Shown: positions 28,926 to 37,517 of the stretch, in pieces | Numbering within the stretch: the first letter of the stretch is position 1 | Layout of the letters: each line of letters opens with the position of its first letter | Source of the DNA: Paenibacillus ottowii | Lineage (GTDB): Bacteria; Bacillota; Bacilli; Paenibacillales; Paenibacillaceae | Assembly (NCBI RefSeq): GCF_006874425.1 | Contig: NZ_VIJZ01000001.1 | Span: forward strand, 1 to 64,000 | Length of the DNA: 64,000 nt | Reading direction: 5' to 3' | The notes under the pieces: generated by a model | The model's input: the letters and a program-made list of their open reading frames with translations, nothing else | Database searches by the model: none | What the model was told of the DNA's origin: nothing | Translations under genes and position numbers: made by a program

Positions 28926-28940
28926 TGATAATCATTATCA
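28926..28940. promoter_or_regulatory. Fur box for the first siderophore operon
   Basis: TGATAATCATTATCA is a perfect 7-1-7 Fur box, identical to the one at 42407-42421. It lies about 40 bp upstream of the binding-protein start, so the operon should be repressed by Fur when iron is plentiful. Confidence 0.9.
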
Positions 28941-29096
28941 ATTAACTAACTGTTGACCATTCTAGCAACCGGGAAGAGGGACGTAAATAATGTGATCATT
29001 TAAACCATTTTAGTCTATTAAGTGAATTAAGTTCATAAAAGTCACAAGCAACGAGGAGAGAGAAAGGGACACGCCTGGCAGCAGAATTGGGGGGGA

Positions 29097-29825
29097 TTAT
29101 GCATTTTCCTGCCGTCTGCGATAGATACGTTCCGGTCTGCCGACGGTTCCGTACATCTGATCGTGATGAGCGTCGCCACTTTCCACTAAATACTCCAGAT
29201 ACCTTCTGGCTGTAGATCGGCTCATACCTAGCTCAATTCCCACAGTCCCTGTAGTTACCTCACCTCGTCGATTCAGAAGCTCAAGCACCTTTTCGCAGGT
29301 TACTTTATCAATCCCTTTGGCCCATAGTTCTCCGGCCCCGTTACCTGCTAACCGACCAGTGCCTGCGCTTTGAAGCAGACGGTCAATTTCCGCTTGCTCC
29401 ACCATGGATTGTTCCGCTTGCCATGTTGTGACTTGGCGTCGAAAACGGGCATATTCCTCTAAAGTCGCACGCAATCTCTCGAATACGAGCGGCTTTACGA
29501 TAAAATCAAATACGCCTGCGCGTACCGCTTGTACCACCGTTTCAGCCTCCTTGGCGGCGGTCAGCATAATGACATCTGTCCCCGGATAGTGATGTTTGAT
29601 GAACGAAAGCAGGGTTAGACCATTCGTATCGGGAAAATAAACGTCCAGCACAGCTAAAGACGGTCGTAATACATCCAGTTGAAGCTTTGCCTCAAATTCG
29701 TTCGTTGCTATTGCACATACGGTGAACCCGTCCACCTTTTCAATAAATCGTCGGTTTATCTCCGCAATTCGCGGATCATCTTCAATAATAAGAACCTCAA
29801 TGTCCGATAATACCTGCTCATTCAT
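29097..29825 (-). CDS. response regulator of the CitB/DcuR type
   Basis: A 242-residue regulator. The receiver domain has the acidic pocket in VLIIEDDPR (residues 12-19), phosphoacceptor Asp61 in LAVLDVYFPD, Thr in MLTAAKE and Lys in FIVKPL. The C-terminal half holds a winged helix-turn-helix (GIELGMSRSTARRYLEYLVESG) as in CitT/DctR/MalR regulators of di- and tricarboxylate uptake. The ATG chosen follows GGAGGTTACGTCC. It overlaps the kinase gene by eight bases. No carboxylate transporter is adjacent, so the target is unknown. Confidence 0.9.
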   Translation of the reverse strand: MNEQVLSDIEVLIIEDDPRIAEINRRFIEKVDGFTVCAIATNEFEAKLQLDVLRPSLAVLDVYFPDTNGLTLLSFIKHHYPGTDVIMLTAAKEAETVVQAVRAGVFDFIVKPLVFERLRATLEEYARFRRQVTTWQAEQSMVEQAEIDRLLQSAGTGRLAGNGAGELWAKGIDKVTCEKVLELLNRRGEVTTGTVGIELGMSRSTARRYLEYLVESGDAHHDQMYGTVGRPERIYRRRQENA

Positions 29826-31494
29826 GGACGTAACCTCCTGTTGCATTATTGCTTCTCGTGTCTGTCCTATTTAAAGGAATGTGTACTTCAAAAATGCTAC
29901 CCCCACCAGGCCGTTCCTGTATTTTTATGGAGCCACTCATTCGTTCGGTGTACTCCTGCACGAGAGCAAGGCCATATCCGTGTCCTGCCTCTGCTTTGGT
30001 TGATGCGCCCTTAACGAACAGTTTTTCCTGGATATCTTCCGAAATACCCGCACCATTATCCGCAACTTGGACGATGATGGCTTCAGTCATTTCTTCAAGC
30101 CGGAACCAGACTTGTCCGTCAGATTTGGAGCCTGTTATAACAGCTTCCATGGCATTATCCAGCAGGTTTCCGGCGATGGTAGCAAGGAGCGACCACTCCA
30201 ACGTAGCAGACGGAGTTGAAAATGCTCCCTTAATATATGAATGGAGTACAACCCCTTGTTCCAACGCCTGTTTTTTCTTGCTGATCAGCAGGCTGGCGAT
30301 GATGGAATCGGCTGAAAGAGAAGAGGAAACGGAACGATGCATACGATAATCCTCCGACTCTTGAGTAATAAAGTCCACGGCTTCGTCATAACACTCCAAC
30401 TGAATCAGCCCGGATATGAGATACAGCCGATTGGTATATTCGTGTGTTTGTGATCGCAGCACATCCGCATAATCCTTGACCTCCGTCAACTGCCGTGTCA
30501 TGCGAAGCAGCTCTGTTTTGTCGCGCAGACTGGCAACGGTGCCCAACCTTCGTCCGAATCGATCCTTGATCGGTACACGGCTGACGACTACGACTCGTTG
30601 TTGGATCTCAATTTCCTCATTGAGTACGTTCTGTTCCTGATCAGGCTTCTTGCTTGGATTTTCCTCGATAATATCTGCAATAAGTATATCTGCCAGTTGA
30701 TCTGCGGTATCCGCCAAGTGACGAAGCTCGTATCCATAGAGGCTGGTTTCCGGGGGGAGGCCCAGCAAACGGACGGCTTGTGGATTGGCAAGTGTGACTT
30801 GCCCATTGCTATTAACCGCGATAATCCCTTCGCCTATGGATTCGAGAATGGCTTGCTTTTCCTGATACAAACGTCCAATCTCCACCGGTTCCAGCCCATG
30901 CAGTTCGTGCCGTACCCGTCGTGCTATGACCAGACTTCCTACGATGCCGATCATCAATGCACCTACCATGAACCATAACCATGTATATGTGTATGTACGA
31001 ATATTTTGCACGACATCTGTCATCAAGAAACCTACAGAAACAAGCCCGATGGCTCGGCCTTGTTTATCATAGACTGCGGTTTTAGCTCGCAGTGACGGTC
31101 CGAGAGAGCCGGTAGACTGTGTTATAGAGGGCTGCCCTTGCAGCACCTTATTATTTAGCGGGTCCATCATAGGCTGTCCGATTCTTTCCGGGTTAACATG
31201 CCATTGACGAATAAGATGACGATCTGCAATCGTAATAAAATCAGAACCGCTACTGGCTTGGACGGGCTTCACTACCTCGTTGATCCGCGCACGTAATTGC
31301 GTTGTGTCCGTCTGTTCTAGAGCTTCCCTGACCTGTGCATCTACCGCAAGCGTATTGGCCACGGTTAGCGCCCTTTTCCCAATCTCTTCGTACAAGGCGG
31401 AGGTAATCATATAGCGCAAGGATAATCCCAACAGTCCGGTGACGACCAGCACTAAAAGGGATATGAAAACCATTAATTTTGTCTGAAAACGCAC
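29818..31494 (-). CDS. sensor histidine kinase of the CitA/DcuS type
   Basis: A 558-residue membrane kinase. Two membrane segments (about residues 8-30 and 170-190) enclose an extracytoplasmic PAS-like sensor domain with the family's GLVSVGF end motif. A cytoplasmic PAS domain (about 210-330) follows. The phosphoacceptor is His351 in LRSQTHEYTNRLYLISGLIQL. The ATPase domain shows the N box NLLDNAMEA, VADNGAGIS and GHGYGLALVQEY. Sensors of this group bind citrate, malate or fumarate. It is transcribed before and overlaps its response regulator. Confidence 0.92.
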   Translation of the reverse strand: MRFQTKLMVFISLLVLVVTGLLGLSLRYMITSALYEEIGKRALTVANTLAVDAQVREALEQTDTTQLRARINEVVKPVQASSGSDFITIADRHLIRQWHVNPERIGQPMMDPLNNKVLQGQPSITQSTGSLGPSLRAKTAVYDKQGRAIGLVSVGFLMTDVVQNIRTYTYTWLWFMVGALMIGIVGSLVIARRVRHELHGLEPVEIGRLYQEKQAILESIGEGIIAVNSNGQVTLANPQAVRLLGLPPETSLYGYELRHLADTADQLADILIADIIEENPSKKPDQEQNVLNEEIEIQQRVVVVSRVPIKDRFGRRLGTVASLRDKTELLRMTRQLTEVKDYADVLRSQTHEYTNRLYLISGLIQLECYDEAVDFITQESEDYRMHRSVSSSLSADSIIASLLISKKKQALEQGVVLHSYIKGAFSTPSATLEWSLLATIAGNLLDNAMEAVITGSKSDGQVWFRLEEMTEAIIVQVADNGAGISEDIQEKLFVKGASTKAEAGHGYGLALVQEYTERMSGSIKIQERPGGGSIFEVHIPLNRTDTRSNNATGGYVHE

Positions 31495-31654
31495 ATGCCT
31501 TCACCGCCATTAAACAAAATATAGGAGCAGCGGATCAGCCGATCAACTCCCCAATACCATTCATTTTACTGTATTCCAGAAACAGCCGCACTTTTAATCT
31601 ATCGAAAGAATGGTCTATAATAGAATAGTTACATAATGTGAGGAGGAAAATATT

Positions 31655-31948
31655 GTGATTATTATTCATGCTGATATGAAGGTTTTACCTGAAAAAAGAG
31701 AGGCTTTTCTACAACAAACCCAAGGATTGATCAGCGCATCACAAGCTGAAGAGGGCAATGTACGCTATACGTTAATGCAGGATCTGAATGATCCCAATGC
31801 ATTTACGATGGTGGAAGAGTGGAAGGATGCTGCTGCTGTAGATTTCCATAACAATTCTGCCCATTTCCAGGCATTTGTTGCTGCAGCGAAAGAACTGTTG
31901 GCTGCTCCGCTTGAAGTGAATGCTTTTCAGGATGCGACTAAACTGTAA
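31655..31948 (+). CDS. antibiotic biosynthesis monooxygenase (ABM) domain protein
   Basis: A 97-residue dimeric alpha-beta barrel protein of the YgiN/ABM family. Signs are the start MIIIHADMKVLPEKREAFL, the central GNVRYTLMQDLNDPNAFTMVEEWKD and the HNNSAHFQAFV helix. Members act as quinol or small-aromatic monooxygenases without cofactor, or as heme-degrading enzymes. The heme-degrader asparagine cannot be assigned here. The start is GTG after AGGAGG. Only 45 bp separate it from the aldo/keto reductase gene, so the two may be co-transcribed. Confidence 0.8.
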   Translation: MIIIHADMKVLPEKREAFLQQTQGLISASQAEEGNVRYTLMQDLNDPNAFTMVEEWKDAAAVDFHNNSAHFQAFVAAAKELLAAPLEVNAFQDATKL

Positions 31949-31993
31949 TCATCCTGTTGGATCATTTATAACTAGGAATAGGAGGAGATAGAC

Positions 31994-32818
31994 ATGGGGA
32001 ACATTGCGGATACAGCTTTACTAAATAACGGAGTTCAGATGCCTTGGCTTGGTTTTGGTACGTACAAGGCGGAAGGTAATGAGGTCTACGAAGCAGTCAA
32101 AACAGCCATTGAGGTCGGTTACCGTCACATTGATACGGCGGCGATCTACGGCAATGAGGAACTGGTCGGACAAGCCATTCGTGATAGTGGAGCGGCCAGA
32201 GAAAATCTGTTTGTGACCACTAAGCTTTGGAATCAAGATCAGGGCTACGATTCAACACTGCGTGCCTTCGAAGAAAGCCGCAAACGGCTGGGTCTGGACA
32301 TTATTGATCTGTATCTCATTCATTGGCCTGGCAAGGACAAGTACAAGGAAACTTGGAAGGCATTCGAGCGGCTGTATGAAGAAGGAAGCGTACGCGCAAT
32401 TGGAGTAAGCAACTTCCAAATCCACCATCTCGAAGACCTCCTTAAAGACAGCAACACTGTGCCTGTCATCAATCAGGTAGAGCTTCACCCGCGTCTGACA
32501 CAGCAAGAGTTGCATCAATACTGCCGGGAGCACCAGATTCAACTTGAGTCGTGGAGTCCATTGATGAAGGGGAAATTAACCGAGCAGGCAGATATCGTTG
32601 AGATTGCTGCCAAATACGGCAAAACGACTTCTCAGGTTATTTTGCGTTGGCATCTGGATCGGGGGATTGTAACGATTCCCAAATCGGTAACCGCGCATCG
32701 TATCCGCGAAAATGCCGATTTGTTCGATTTTGAACTGACGGCTGAGGATATTGACCGAATCAATGGTCTTCATCTGGATGAACGTGTAGGCACCCATCCC
32801 GATAAACTGTTGTTTTAA
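31994..32818 (+). CDS. aldo/keto reductase
   Basis: A 274-residue NADPH-dependent oxidoreductase of the AKR5-like group (B. subtilis YvgN/YtbE type), reducing small aldehydes such as glyoxals. The catalytic tetrad is visible: Asp and Tyr in IDTAAIYGNEE, Lys in FVTTKLWNQD and His in LYLIHWPG. The NADPH-binding IPKSVTAHRIREN follows near the C terminus. AATAGGAGGAG precedes the ATG. A terminator follows the gene. Confidence 0.93.
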   Translation: MGNIADTALLNNGVQMPWLGFGTYKAEGNEVYEAVKTAIEVGYRHIDTAAIYGNEELVGQAIRDSGAARENLFVTTKLWNQDQGYDSTLRAFEESRKRLGLDIIDLYLIHWPGKDKYKETWKAFERLYEEGSVRAIGVSNFQIHHLEDLLKDSNTVPVINQVELHPRLTQQELHQYCREHQIQLESWSPLMKGKLTEQADIVEIAAKYGKTTSQVILRWHLDRGIVTIPKSVTAHRIRENADLFDFELTAEDIDRINGLHLDERVGTHPDKLLF

Positions 32819-32836
32819 ATAAATATTCACTTGTAC

Positions 32837-32885
32837 AAAGAACCTCCCATCCTGCGTTTACTGCGGTTTGGGAGGTTCCTTCTTT
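32837..32885. terminator. bidirectional terminator
   Basis: AAAGAACCTCCCA / TGGGAGGTTCCTTCTTT. It separates the aldo/keto reductase gene from the convergent sdpI-like gene and can act in both directions. Confidence 0.85.
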
Positions 32886-32909
32886 AGGTTCAGATATAGC
32901 TTTGTCTAA

Positions 32910-33563
32910 TTATTTGTTTAGCTTACGATACAACAAGAAAGAATAGAGCACAGGAGAGGCAACGGATATGATCAGTACGGTTAGGAAAATGACTACTCCC
33001 GCCATTCCACCGACCCATGCCGCCACCAATGCTGAAGCACCGCCAAGCATCATCATAGGACCACCGAAACGGTGCGTTTTACGCCATACCTCAGGATTAG
33101 ACAGAGTCCACGGCGTGCGGATACCGAAGGTATAGTTCGGCTGTACCTGAGTCATATAATTCCCCATCACCATTAGCATCAGGCCGATTAACCCTAAAAT
33201 TATAGCATTCATTTTCAGTTGTATATTCAGGTTGTACAGCAGCATTCCCCATCCAGCTACAGCGAGAACCACAGAAACACCTGCGCGCGTAACTTCATAG
33301 GCTTTTGAAAATTTCTCATAATTAGCTCTGTTGGGGTCCATGTGGCGTGCCAATCGAATGACCAGCGGGACCAGACCCAATAGCACGAGCATGATCATAG
33401 CACCACTTTTGCTCATGTACCTGTCTGCTGTATTGTTAAAGCTAAAATGCGAGGCAAGAACATCGGGAAGACGGTCGTACAGCAGTATAGCGCCTATGGC
33501 GGGTGATAAGGCAATCAAAGTTGTCAAAAGATCCATCAAGCTCCAAGGTGTTCGCAATTTCAT
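32910..33563 (-). CDS. SdpI-like membrane protein (DUF1648/SdpI)
   Basis: A 217-residue membrane protein with about six hydrophobic segments. The N-terminal DUF1648 part (LPDVLASHFSFNNTADRYMSK) and the C-terminal YTFGIRTPWTLSNPEVWRKTHRFGG are the hallmarks of SdpI. In B. subtilis SdpI gives immunity to the SdpC toxin and sequesters the repressor SdpR. Here it overlaps the ArsR-type gene by four bases, as in the sdpRI operon. No sdpABC-like toxin genes are in the window, so it may be an orphan immunity or signalling pair. Confidence 0.85.
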   Translation of the reverse strand: MKLRTPWSLMDLLTTLIALSPAIGAILLYDRLPDVLASHFSFNNTADRYMSKSGAMIMLVLLGLVPLVIRLARHMDPNRANYEKFSKAYEVTRAGVSVVLAVAGWGMLLYNLNIQLKMNAIILGLIGLMLMVMGNYMTQVQPNYTFGIRTPWTLSNPEVWRKTHRFGGPMMMLGGASALVAAWVGGMAGVVIFLTVLIISVASPVLYSFLLYRKLNK

Positions 33564-33871
33564 TCAGATTCCTCCGCATCCTTAATAGGTTTCCCACTTT
33601 TCTTCGCAGGGGGATCGGGTTGGGCGATACTAAACATCCAACCGATCACATCCGCTACAACCGTTGTATGCAGGGTGTAGATAATGTTTTGCCCCTGTCG
33701 TTCATCCAGCACCAGCCCTGCCTGCTTCAAGATATTGAGATGGTGGGAGATGCTGGGTTTGCTAATTTGAAAATGTTCAGCTACTTCGCCCGCGCTCATG
33801 CTTTTTTCCTTTAAAAGCTGCAAGATTGTACGCCGGGTCGGATCAGCCAAAGCTTTAAAGGCATCATTCAA
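33560..33871 (-). CDS. ArsR-family regulator, SdpR-like
   Basis: A 103-residue winged-helix repressor. The sequence FKALADPTRRTILQLLKEKSMSAGEVAEHFQISKPSISHHLNILKQAGLV is the typical ArsR/SdpR DNA-binding domain. No metal-binding cysteines are seen, in keeping with SdpR-type rather than metal-sensing members. The start is TTG after AAAGGAGG. Its C-terminal tail is Lys/Pro/Glu-rich. The perfect 13-bp inverted repeat directly upstream is its likely operator. Confidence 0.88.
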   Translation of the reverse strand: MNDAFKALADPTRRTILQLLKEKSMSAGEVAEHFQISKPSISHHLNILKQAGLVLDERQGQNIIYTLHTTVVADVIGWMFSIAQPDPPAKKSGKPIKDAEESE

Positions 33872-33886
33872 AATACATTTCCTCCT

Positions 33887-33918
33887 TTAGATATTTAGAT
33901 AATATTCTAAATATCTAA
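33887..33918. promoter_or_regulatory. large palindromic operator before the sdpR-like gene
   Basis: TTAGATATTTAGA and TCTAAATATCTAA are perfect 13-bp inverted arms separated by TAATAT. Each arm also contains a shorter direct TTAGATA/TTTAGAT repetition. The site begins 15 bases upstream of the TTG start and overlaps the edge of the ribosome binding site, which suits autorepression. Confidence 0.75.
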
Positions 33919-34084
33919 CACCATAGTAAAATAGAGCTATACTACATGTCAATGGATCAAGACATCATTTTAGAAAAAATGAACGAGGTCAATTATGTTT
34001 GTATAAAGCAATGAAATGGGCTATAATCAAATTATACAAAAAATAAGATTCTTAATTTAAAGTTAATTGGAGGAGGGAATAGAT

Positions 34085-34696
34085 ATGAAACACGTCTTTC
34101 GGAAAGGAAATGATCCGCAAGCCCCGGTTATTTTGCTGTTGCATGGTACCGGCGGGAATGAACAAGATTTGCTACCCTTGGCTGATATGGTAGCACCGGG
34201 AGCGTCTGTGCTCGGCGTGAGAGGGAATGTATTGGAAAATGGGATGCCGCGCTTCTTTCGCCGTTTGGCAGAGGGGGTGTTCGACATTGAGGATCTCGTA
34301 TTTCGTACCAAAGAACTAAGCGAATTTGTGGATTCAGCAGCAGAGCAATACGAGTTTGACCGTAACAATGTGGTGGCTCTGGGTTATTCCAATGGAGCGA
34401 ACATAGCGGCTAGTATGCTCTTTCATGATGCGAAAGCGCTGCGTGGAGCCATTCTCCATCATGCCATGGTGCCATTGCGAGGGCTGCAACTGCCGAACTT
34501 GAACGGTGTCCCTGTATTTTTGTCTTCAGGTGAAAATGACCCGATTGTTCCAGCTGCGGAATCGCGGGAGCTGCAAGCTTTGCTGGAAGGGGCCGGGGCG
34601 CAGGTGGAAGCCTATTGGGAACGCAATGGTCATCAATTGACCCGTACGGAAGCCGAAGCAGCCGGCCAGTGGTTTAGAAAGCATTTTAATGTATAA
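34085..34696 (+). CDS. mhqD: carboxylesterase/dioxygenase-associated hydrolase, MhqD-like
   Basis: A 203-residue alpha/beta hydrolase of the phospholipase/carboxylesterase group. The nucleophile is in VALGYSNGANIAASML. The oxyanion region is LLLHGTGGNEQDLLPLA and the catalytic Asp and His are in SGENDPIVP and NGHQLT. The segment SVLGVRGNVLENGMPRFFRRLAEGVFD is nearly diagnostic for B. subtilis MhqD, which is linked to resistance to methylhydroquinone and other quinones. The ATG follows GGAGGAGGG. No MhqR box was identified. Confidence 0.85.
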   Translation: MKHVFRKGNDPQAPVILLLHGTGGNEQDLLPLADMVAPGASVLGVRGNVLENGMPRFFRRLAEGVFDIEDLVFRTKELSEFVDSAAEQYEFDRNNVVALGYSNGANIAASMLFHDAKALRGAILHHAMVPLRGLQLPNLNGVPVFLSSGENDPIVPAAESRELQALLEGAGAQVEAYWERNGHQLTRTEAEAAGQWFRKHFNV

Positions 34697-34769
34697 AACA
34701 ACTCGATAACGATCAAGCTACGGTTTAGCGCTCTAGTGAGCGATTCTAAGATTAGGAGGCGTCAAACCG

Positions 34770-34994
34770 ATGGCAAAACCGGATAATCGAGCAGATAATG
34801 TAGAGCATTTGCAACAAAATATTCAGAATACATTGCAGAATCTTCATGAGGCCGAAGGATACCTAAATGAATTCTCCTCTGAAATCAGCAATGAGGAGCG
34901 TAAGCAAATCGAAGAAAAAAATAATCGTCGTAAACAAAGTATTAGATCATTTCGCGAAGAAGTGAAAGACGAAGCAGCACATTCGCAAGAATAG
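34770..34994 (+). CDS. tlp: small acid-soluble spore protein Tlp
   Basis: A 74-residue hydrophilic, Glu/Asn/Gln/Lys-rich protein. The start MAKPDNRADNVEHLQQNIQNT and the later EEKNNRRKQSIRSFREEVKDEA match the Tlp (thioredoxin-like) spore proteins of Bacillus. Those are made in the forespore under sigma-G/sigma-F control. It has no real thioredoxin motif. TTAGGAGGCG precedes the ATG. Its presence is good evidence for an endospore-former. A strong terminator follows. Confidence 0.88.
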   Translation: MAKPDNRADNVEHLQQNIQNTLQNLHEAEGYLNEFSSEISNEERKQIEEKNNRRKQSIRSFREEVKDEAAHSQE

Positions 34995-35007
34995 TTAAAA
35001 GCAGCGC

Positions 35008-35047
35008 GGCCCGACTCCGAGTTTCATGGGAGTCGGGTCGTTTTTTT
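35008..35047 (+). terminator. tlp terminator
   Basis: GGCCCGACTCC / GGGAGTCGGGTCG hairpin followed by seven T residues. Confidence 0.9.
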
Positions 35048-35178
35048 ATACAGAAATGATCATAACCCCACTCAATTTATTTTCCCCCTATAATGCATTA
35101 AGGTCTGTTTTACACAAAATCGAATTTTTTTTGAATAATGTTGTTGTAAACTAATTTGTATTGATGTTAAATAATAAA

Positions 35179-35192
35179 AGAAAGCGCAATCA
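35179..35192 (+). promoter_or_regulatory. cre site before the sugar ABC operon
   Basis: AGAAAGCGCAATCA matches 13 of 14 positions of the CcpA consensus TGNAARCGNWWWCA. It lies about 40 bp upstream of the binding-protein start. The operon is therefore probably under carbon catabolite repression. Confidence 0.6.
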
Positions 35193-35231
35193 TTTACGAA
35201 TTAGGATTTCATCATGCGAAGGGGGAAGGAT

Positions 35232-36524
35232 ATGCTGCTGCGAAGAAAAAGCATGGCTGTGATGCTTATGGTGCTGGTTTTGATGGCTGGACTGCTGCAA
35301 GGCTGTTCTTTCAAGAACGATGAAAAAGATGGGCCGGGAACAGAACTTGTATTGTGGACATTCAATGAACTACATGAGAAGTTTTTTCTGCAAATGGCTG
35401 ACCAATGGAACCAACAGCACCCTGATGAATTGATTAATTTGAAAGCGAATACATTTCCTTATGACAACCACCACAGCAAGCTTTCGATTGCGTTGCAATC
35501 AGGGGTTGGAGCGCCGGATATCGCGGATATCGAGGTGAACAAGATTGGTAATTTCCTCAAAGGAATACCGCAATTGGTCCCACTCAATTCGGTGATAGAC
35601 CCTGAGCTCAAGAACATTGTGCCTTCCAGAGTGCAGATTTACGGCAAAGACGGTAAGTATTACGGCATTGACTTTCACGTTGGAGCCGAAGTGATGTATT
35701 ACAACAAAGAGATTATGGATCAGGCGGGTGTAAACCCGGATTCCATCGTTACCTGGGCAGACTATGCTGCTGCTGGCAAGCAAGTGCTGGCAAAAACGGG
35801 CAAGCCGATGGCAACCTTGGAAACGAATGACCTGTGGAGCTACTGGCCGATGATCTCCCAGCAAAATTCGGACTTTCTGGATGAGAATGGCGAGTTGACG
35901 CTGGATAATGAAACCAATATTAAAACACTTGAGTTTCTCCAACAGATGATAAAAGACAAAATCGCTATTCCCGCACCAGGCGGCGGACATCATATGGAGG
36001 AATACTACGGGTTTATGAATAAGGGCGGGGCCGCTTCGGTGTGGATGCCGATGTGGTACATGGGACGTTTTACGGATTACATGCCTGACCTGAAAGGGAA
36101 GATCATCATTAGACCGATGCCGGCGTGGGAAAAAGGCGGCTATCGCTCAGCAGGTATGGGCGGCACCGGAACGGTAGTCACGAACCAATCCAAACACCAG
36201 GATTTGGCGATGCGTTTTCTAGCCTTTGCCAAGCTGTCCAAGCAAGGGAATGTGGAAATCTGGAAGCAGCTAGGTTTTGATCCCATCCGCAGTGAAGTGT
36301 GGACCATGCCGGAAGCGAAAGCCAAAAATAAATTTACGGATTATTTCGGAACGAATATCTTTGACACGCTGATCGAAGTCAAAGATGAGATCAATGCGGT
36401 GCATATCGGACCGAAAACGCCTGACATCGCCAGTGCTGTACGTAATAAAATACTTTACCGGACACTACAGAGTGGCGAAGATCCAGCTACGGTGCTGCAT
36501 GAGCTGGCAGATGAACTGAGATAG
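35232..36524 (+). CDS. sugar ABC transporter substrate-binding lipoprotein
   Basis: A 430-residue family 1 (SBP_bac_1) extracellular binding protein. The signal peptide MLLRRKSMAVMLMVLVLMAG ends in the lipobox LLQGC (Cys25). The mature part has the usual two-domain pattern with LVLWTFNELHEKFF, GAPDIADIEVNKIGNFL and WMPMWYMGRFTDYMPDLKG. I prefer this ATG because GGGGGAAGG lies just ahead; an earlier ATG has none. Two permease genes follow. The ATPase is absent and is presumably an MsmX-like shared one. Confidence 0.9.
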   Translation: MLLRRKSMAVMLMVLVLMAGLLQGCSFKNDEKDGPGTELVLWTFNELHEKFFLQMADQWNQQHPDELINLKANTFPYDNHHSKLSIALQSGVGAPDIADIEVNKIGNFLKGIPQLVPLNSVIDPELKNIVPSRVQIYGKDGKYYGIDFHVGAEVMYYNKEIMDQAGVNPDSIVTWADYAAAGKQVLAKTGKPMATLETNDLWSYWPMISQQNSDFLDENGELTLDNETNIKTLEFLQQMIKDKIAIPAPGGGHHMEEYYGFMNKGGAASVWMPMWYMGRFTDYMPDLKGKIIIRPMPAWEKGGYRSAGMGGTGTVVTNQSKHQDLAMRFLAFAKLSKQGNVEIWKQLGFDPIRSEVWTMPEAKAKNKFTDYFGTNIFDTLIEVKDEINAVHIGPKTPDIASAVRNKILYRTLQSGEDPATVLHELADELR

Positions 36525-36551
36525 ACCCCAACAGGAAAGGGAGTGAGATTC

Positions 36552-37514
36552 ATGGCAACGCCCGTTCATACGAACGCTAATGTAACGACAGGTCAGCCGC
36601 CACAACCTCAGCGTCCGACCAGAAGTCAATGGAGCCGATTTATTCATTCCAGTCGTACGGCACCGTATGTATTTGTCCTTCCATTTTTACTGTCCTTTGC
36701 ACTGTTTTTTGCGTATCCGGTCATCTCGACGGTCATTATGAGCTTTCAGGAAGTCCTACCAGGGATCACAACTTACGTTGGCCTAGAAAATTATAAGGAT
36801 TTAATGAATCCTACCTTTGGAAAAGCGATATTGAACAGCGTCCTGTATACGCTGCTCACACTGGTTGTGCTGATTCCTCTGCCACTGGTACTGGCGGTAT
36901 TGCTGAATTCACCTAAAATGCCAGGCAGAGGGCTGTTTCGCTCCGTGATGTTTATACCCGCACTGACCTCAGTAGTGGTGGCAGGAACAATCTTCCGACT
37001 CATGTTCGGGGAATTGGATGGCTCGCTGATGAACTCCCTGTTAGGACTATTCGGCCTTGAGCCTTACAAATGGCTGATGAATGCGAACACCGGATTTTTA
37101 GCGTTGATCGTGCTGGCCCTGTGGAGATGGCTGGGTGTGAATATGCTGTACTACATGTCAGGGCTACAGAATATTCCTCCCGAGTTATATGAAGCAGCGC
37201 AGATTGATGGAGCCAGTCGCTTCGAATCATTTTGGCGGATTACGATTCCTATGCTGAAACCAGTGACGATTTACGTATTTACGATTAGTATTTATGCCGG
37301 ATTGTCCATGTTCACCGAGAGCTATATGCTGTGGAACGGAAATAACTCCCCGAACGATATTGGGTTAACGATTGTTGGCTATCTCTATCGTCAGGGTCTG
37401 GAACAGAACAGCATGGGCTTTGGAGCGGCGGTGGGCATTGTATTGCTCGTATTTACATTGGTACTGAACCTGATCCAGCTCAAATTTTTTGGCATGTTTC
37501 GGAAGGAGGATTAA
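36552..37514 (+). CDS. sugar ABC transporter permease, MalF-type
   Basis: A 320-residue inner-membrane permease with six membrane segments after a Thr/Pro/Gln-rich cytoplasmic N-terminal tail of about 35 residues. The EAA loop is PPELYEAAQIDGASRFESFWRITIPMLKPV. It follows the binding-protein gene by 27 bp. The ATG is chosen after AAAGGGAGTGAG; an in-frame GTG nine bases earlier overlaps that site. With the next gene it forms the heterodimeric channel. Confidence 0.93.
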   Translation: MATPVHTNANVTTGQPPQPQRPTRSQWSRFIHSSRTAPYVFVLPFLLSFALFFAYPVISTVIMSFQEVLPGITTYVGLENYKDLMNPTFGKAILNSVLYTLLTLVVLIPLPLVLAVLLNSPKMPGRGLFRSVMFIPALTSVVVAGTIFRLMFGELDGSLMNSLLGLFGLEPYKWLMNANTGFLALIVLALWRWLGVNMLYYMSGLQNIPPELYEAAQIDGASRFESFWRITIPMLKPVTIYVFTISIYAGLSMFTESYMLWNGNNSPNDIGLTIVGYLYRQGLEQNSMGFGAAVGIVLLVFTLVLNLIQLKFFGMFRKED

Positions 37515-37517
37515 GCG

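Noticed and set aside
28888..28941. Longer start for the first siderophore-binding protein
   Set aside because: The extension would begin inside the Fur box and place extra residues before a normal lipoprotein signal peptide.
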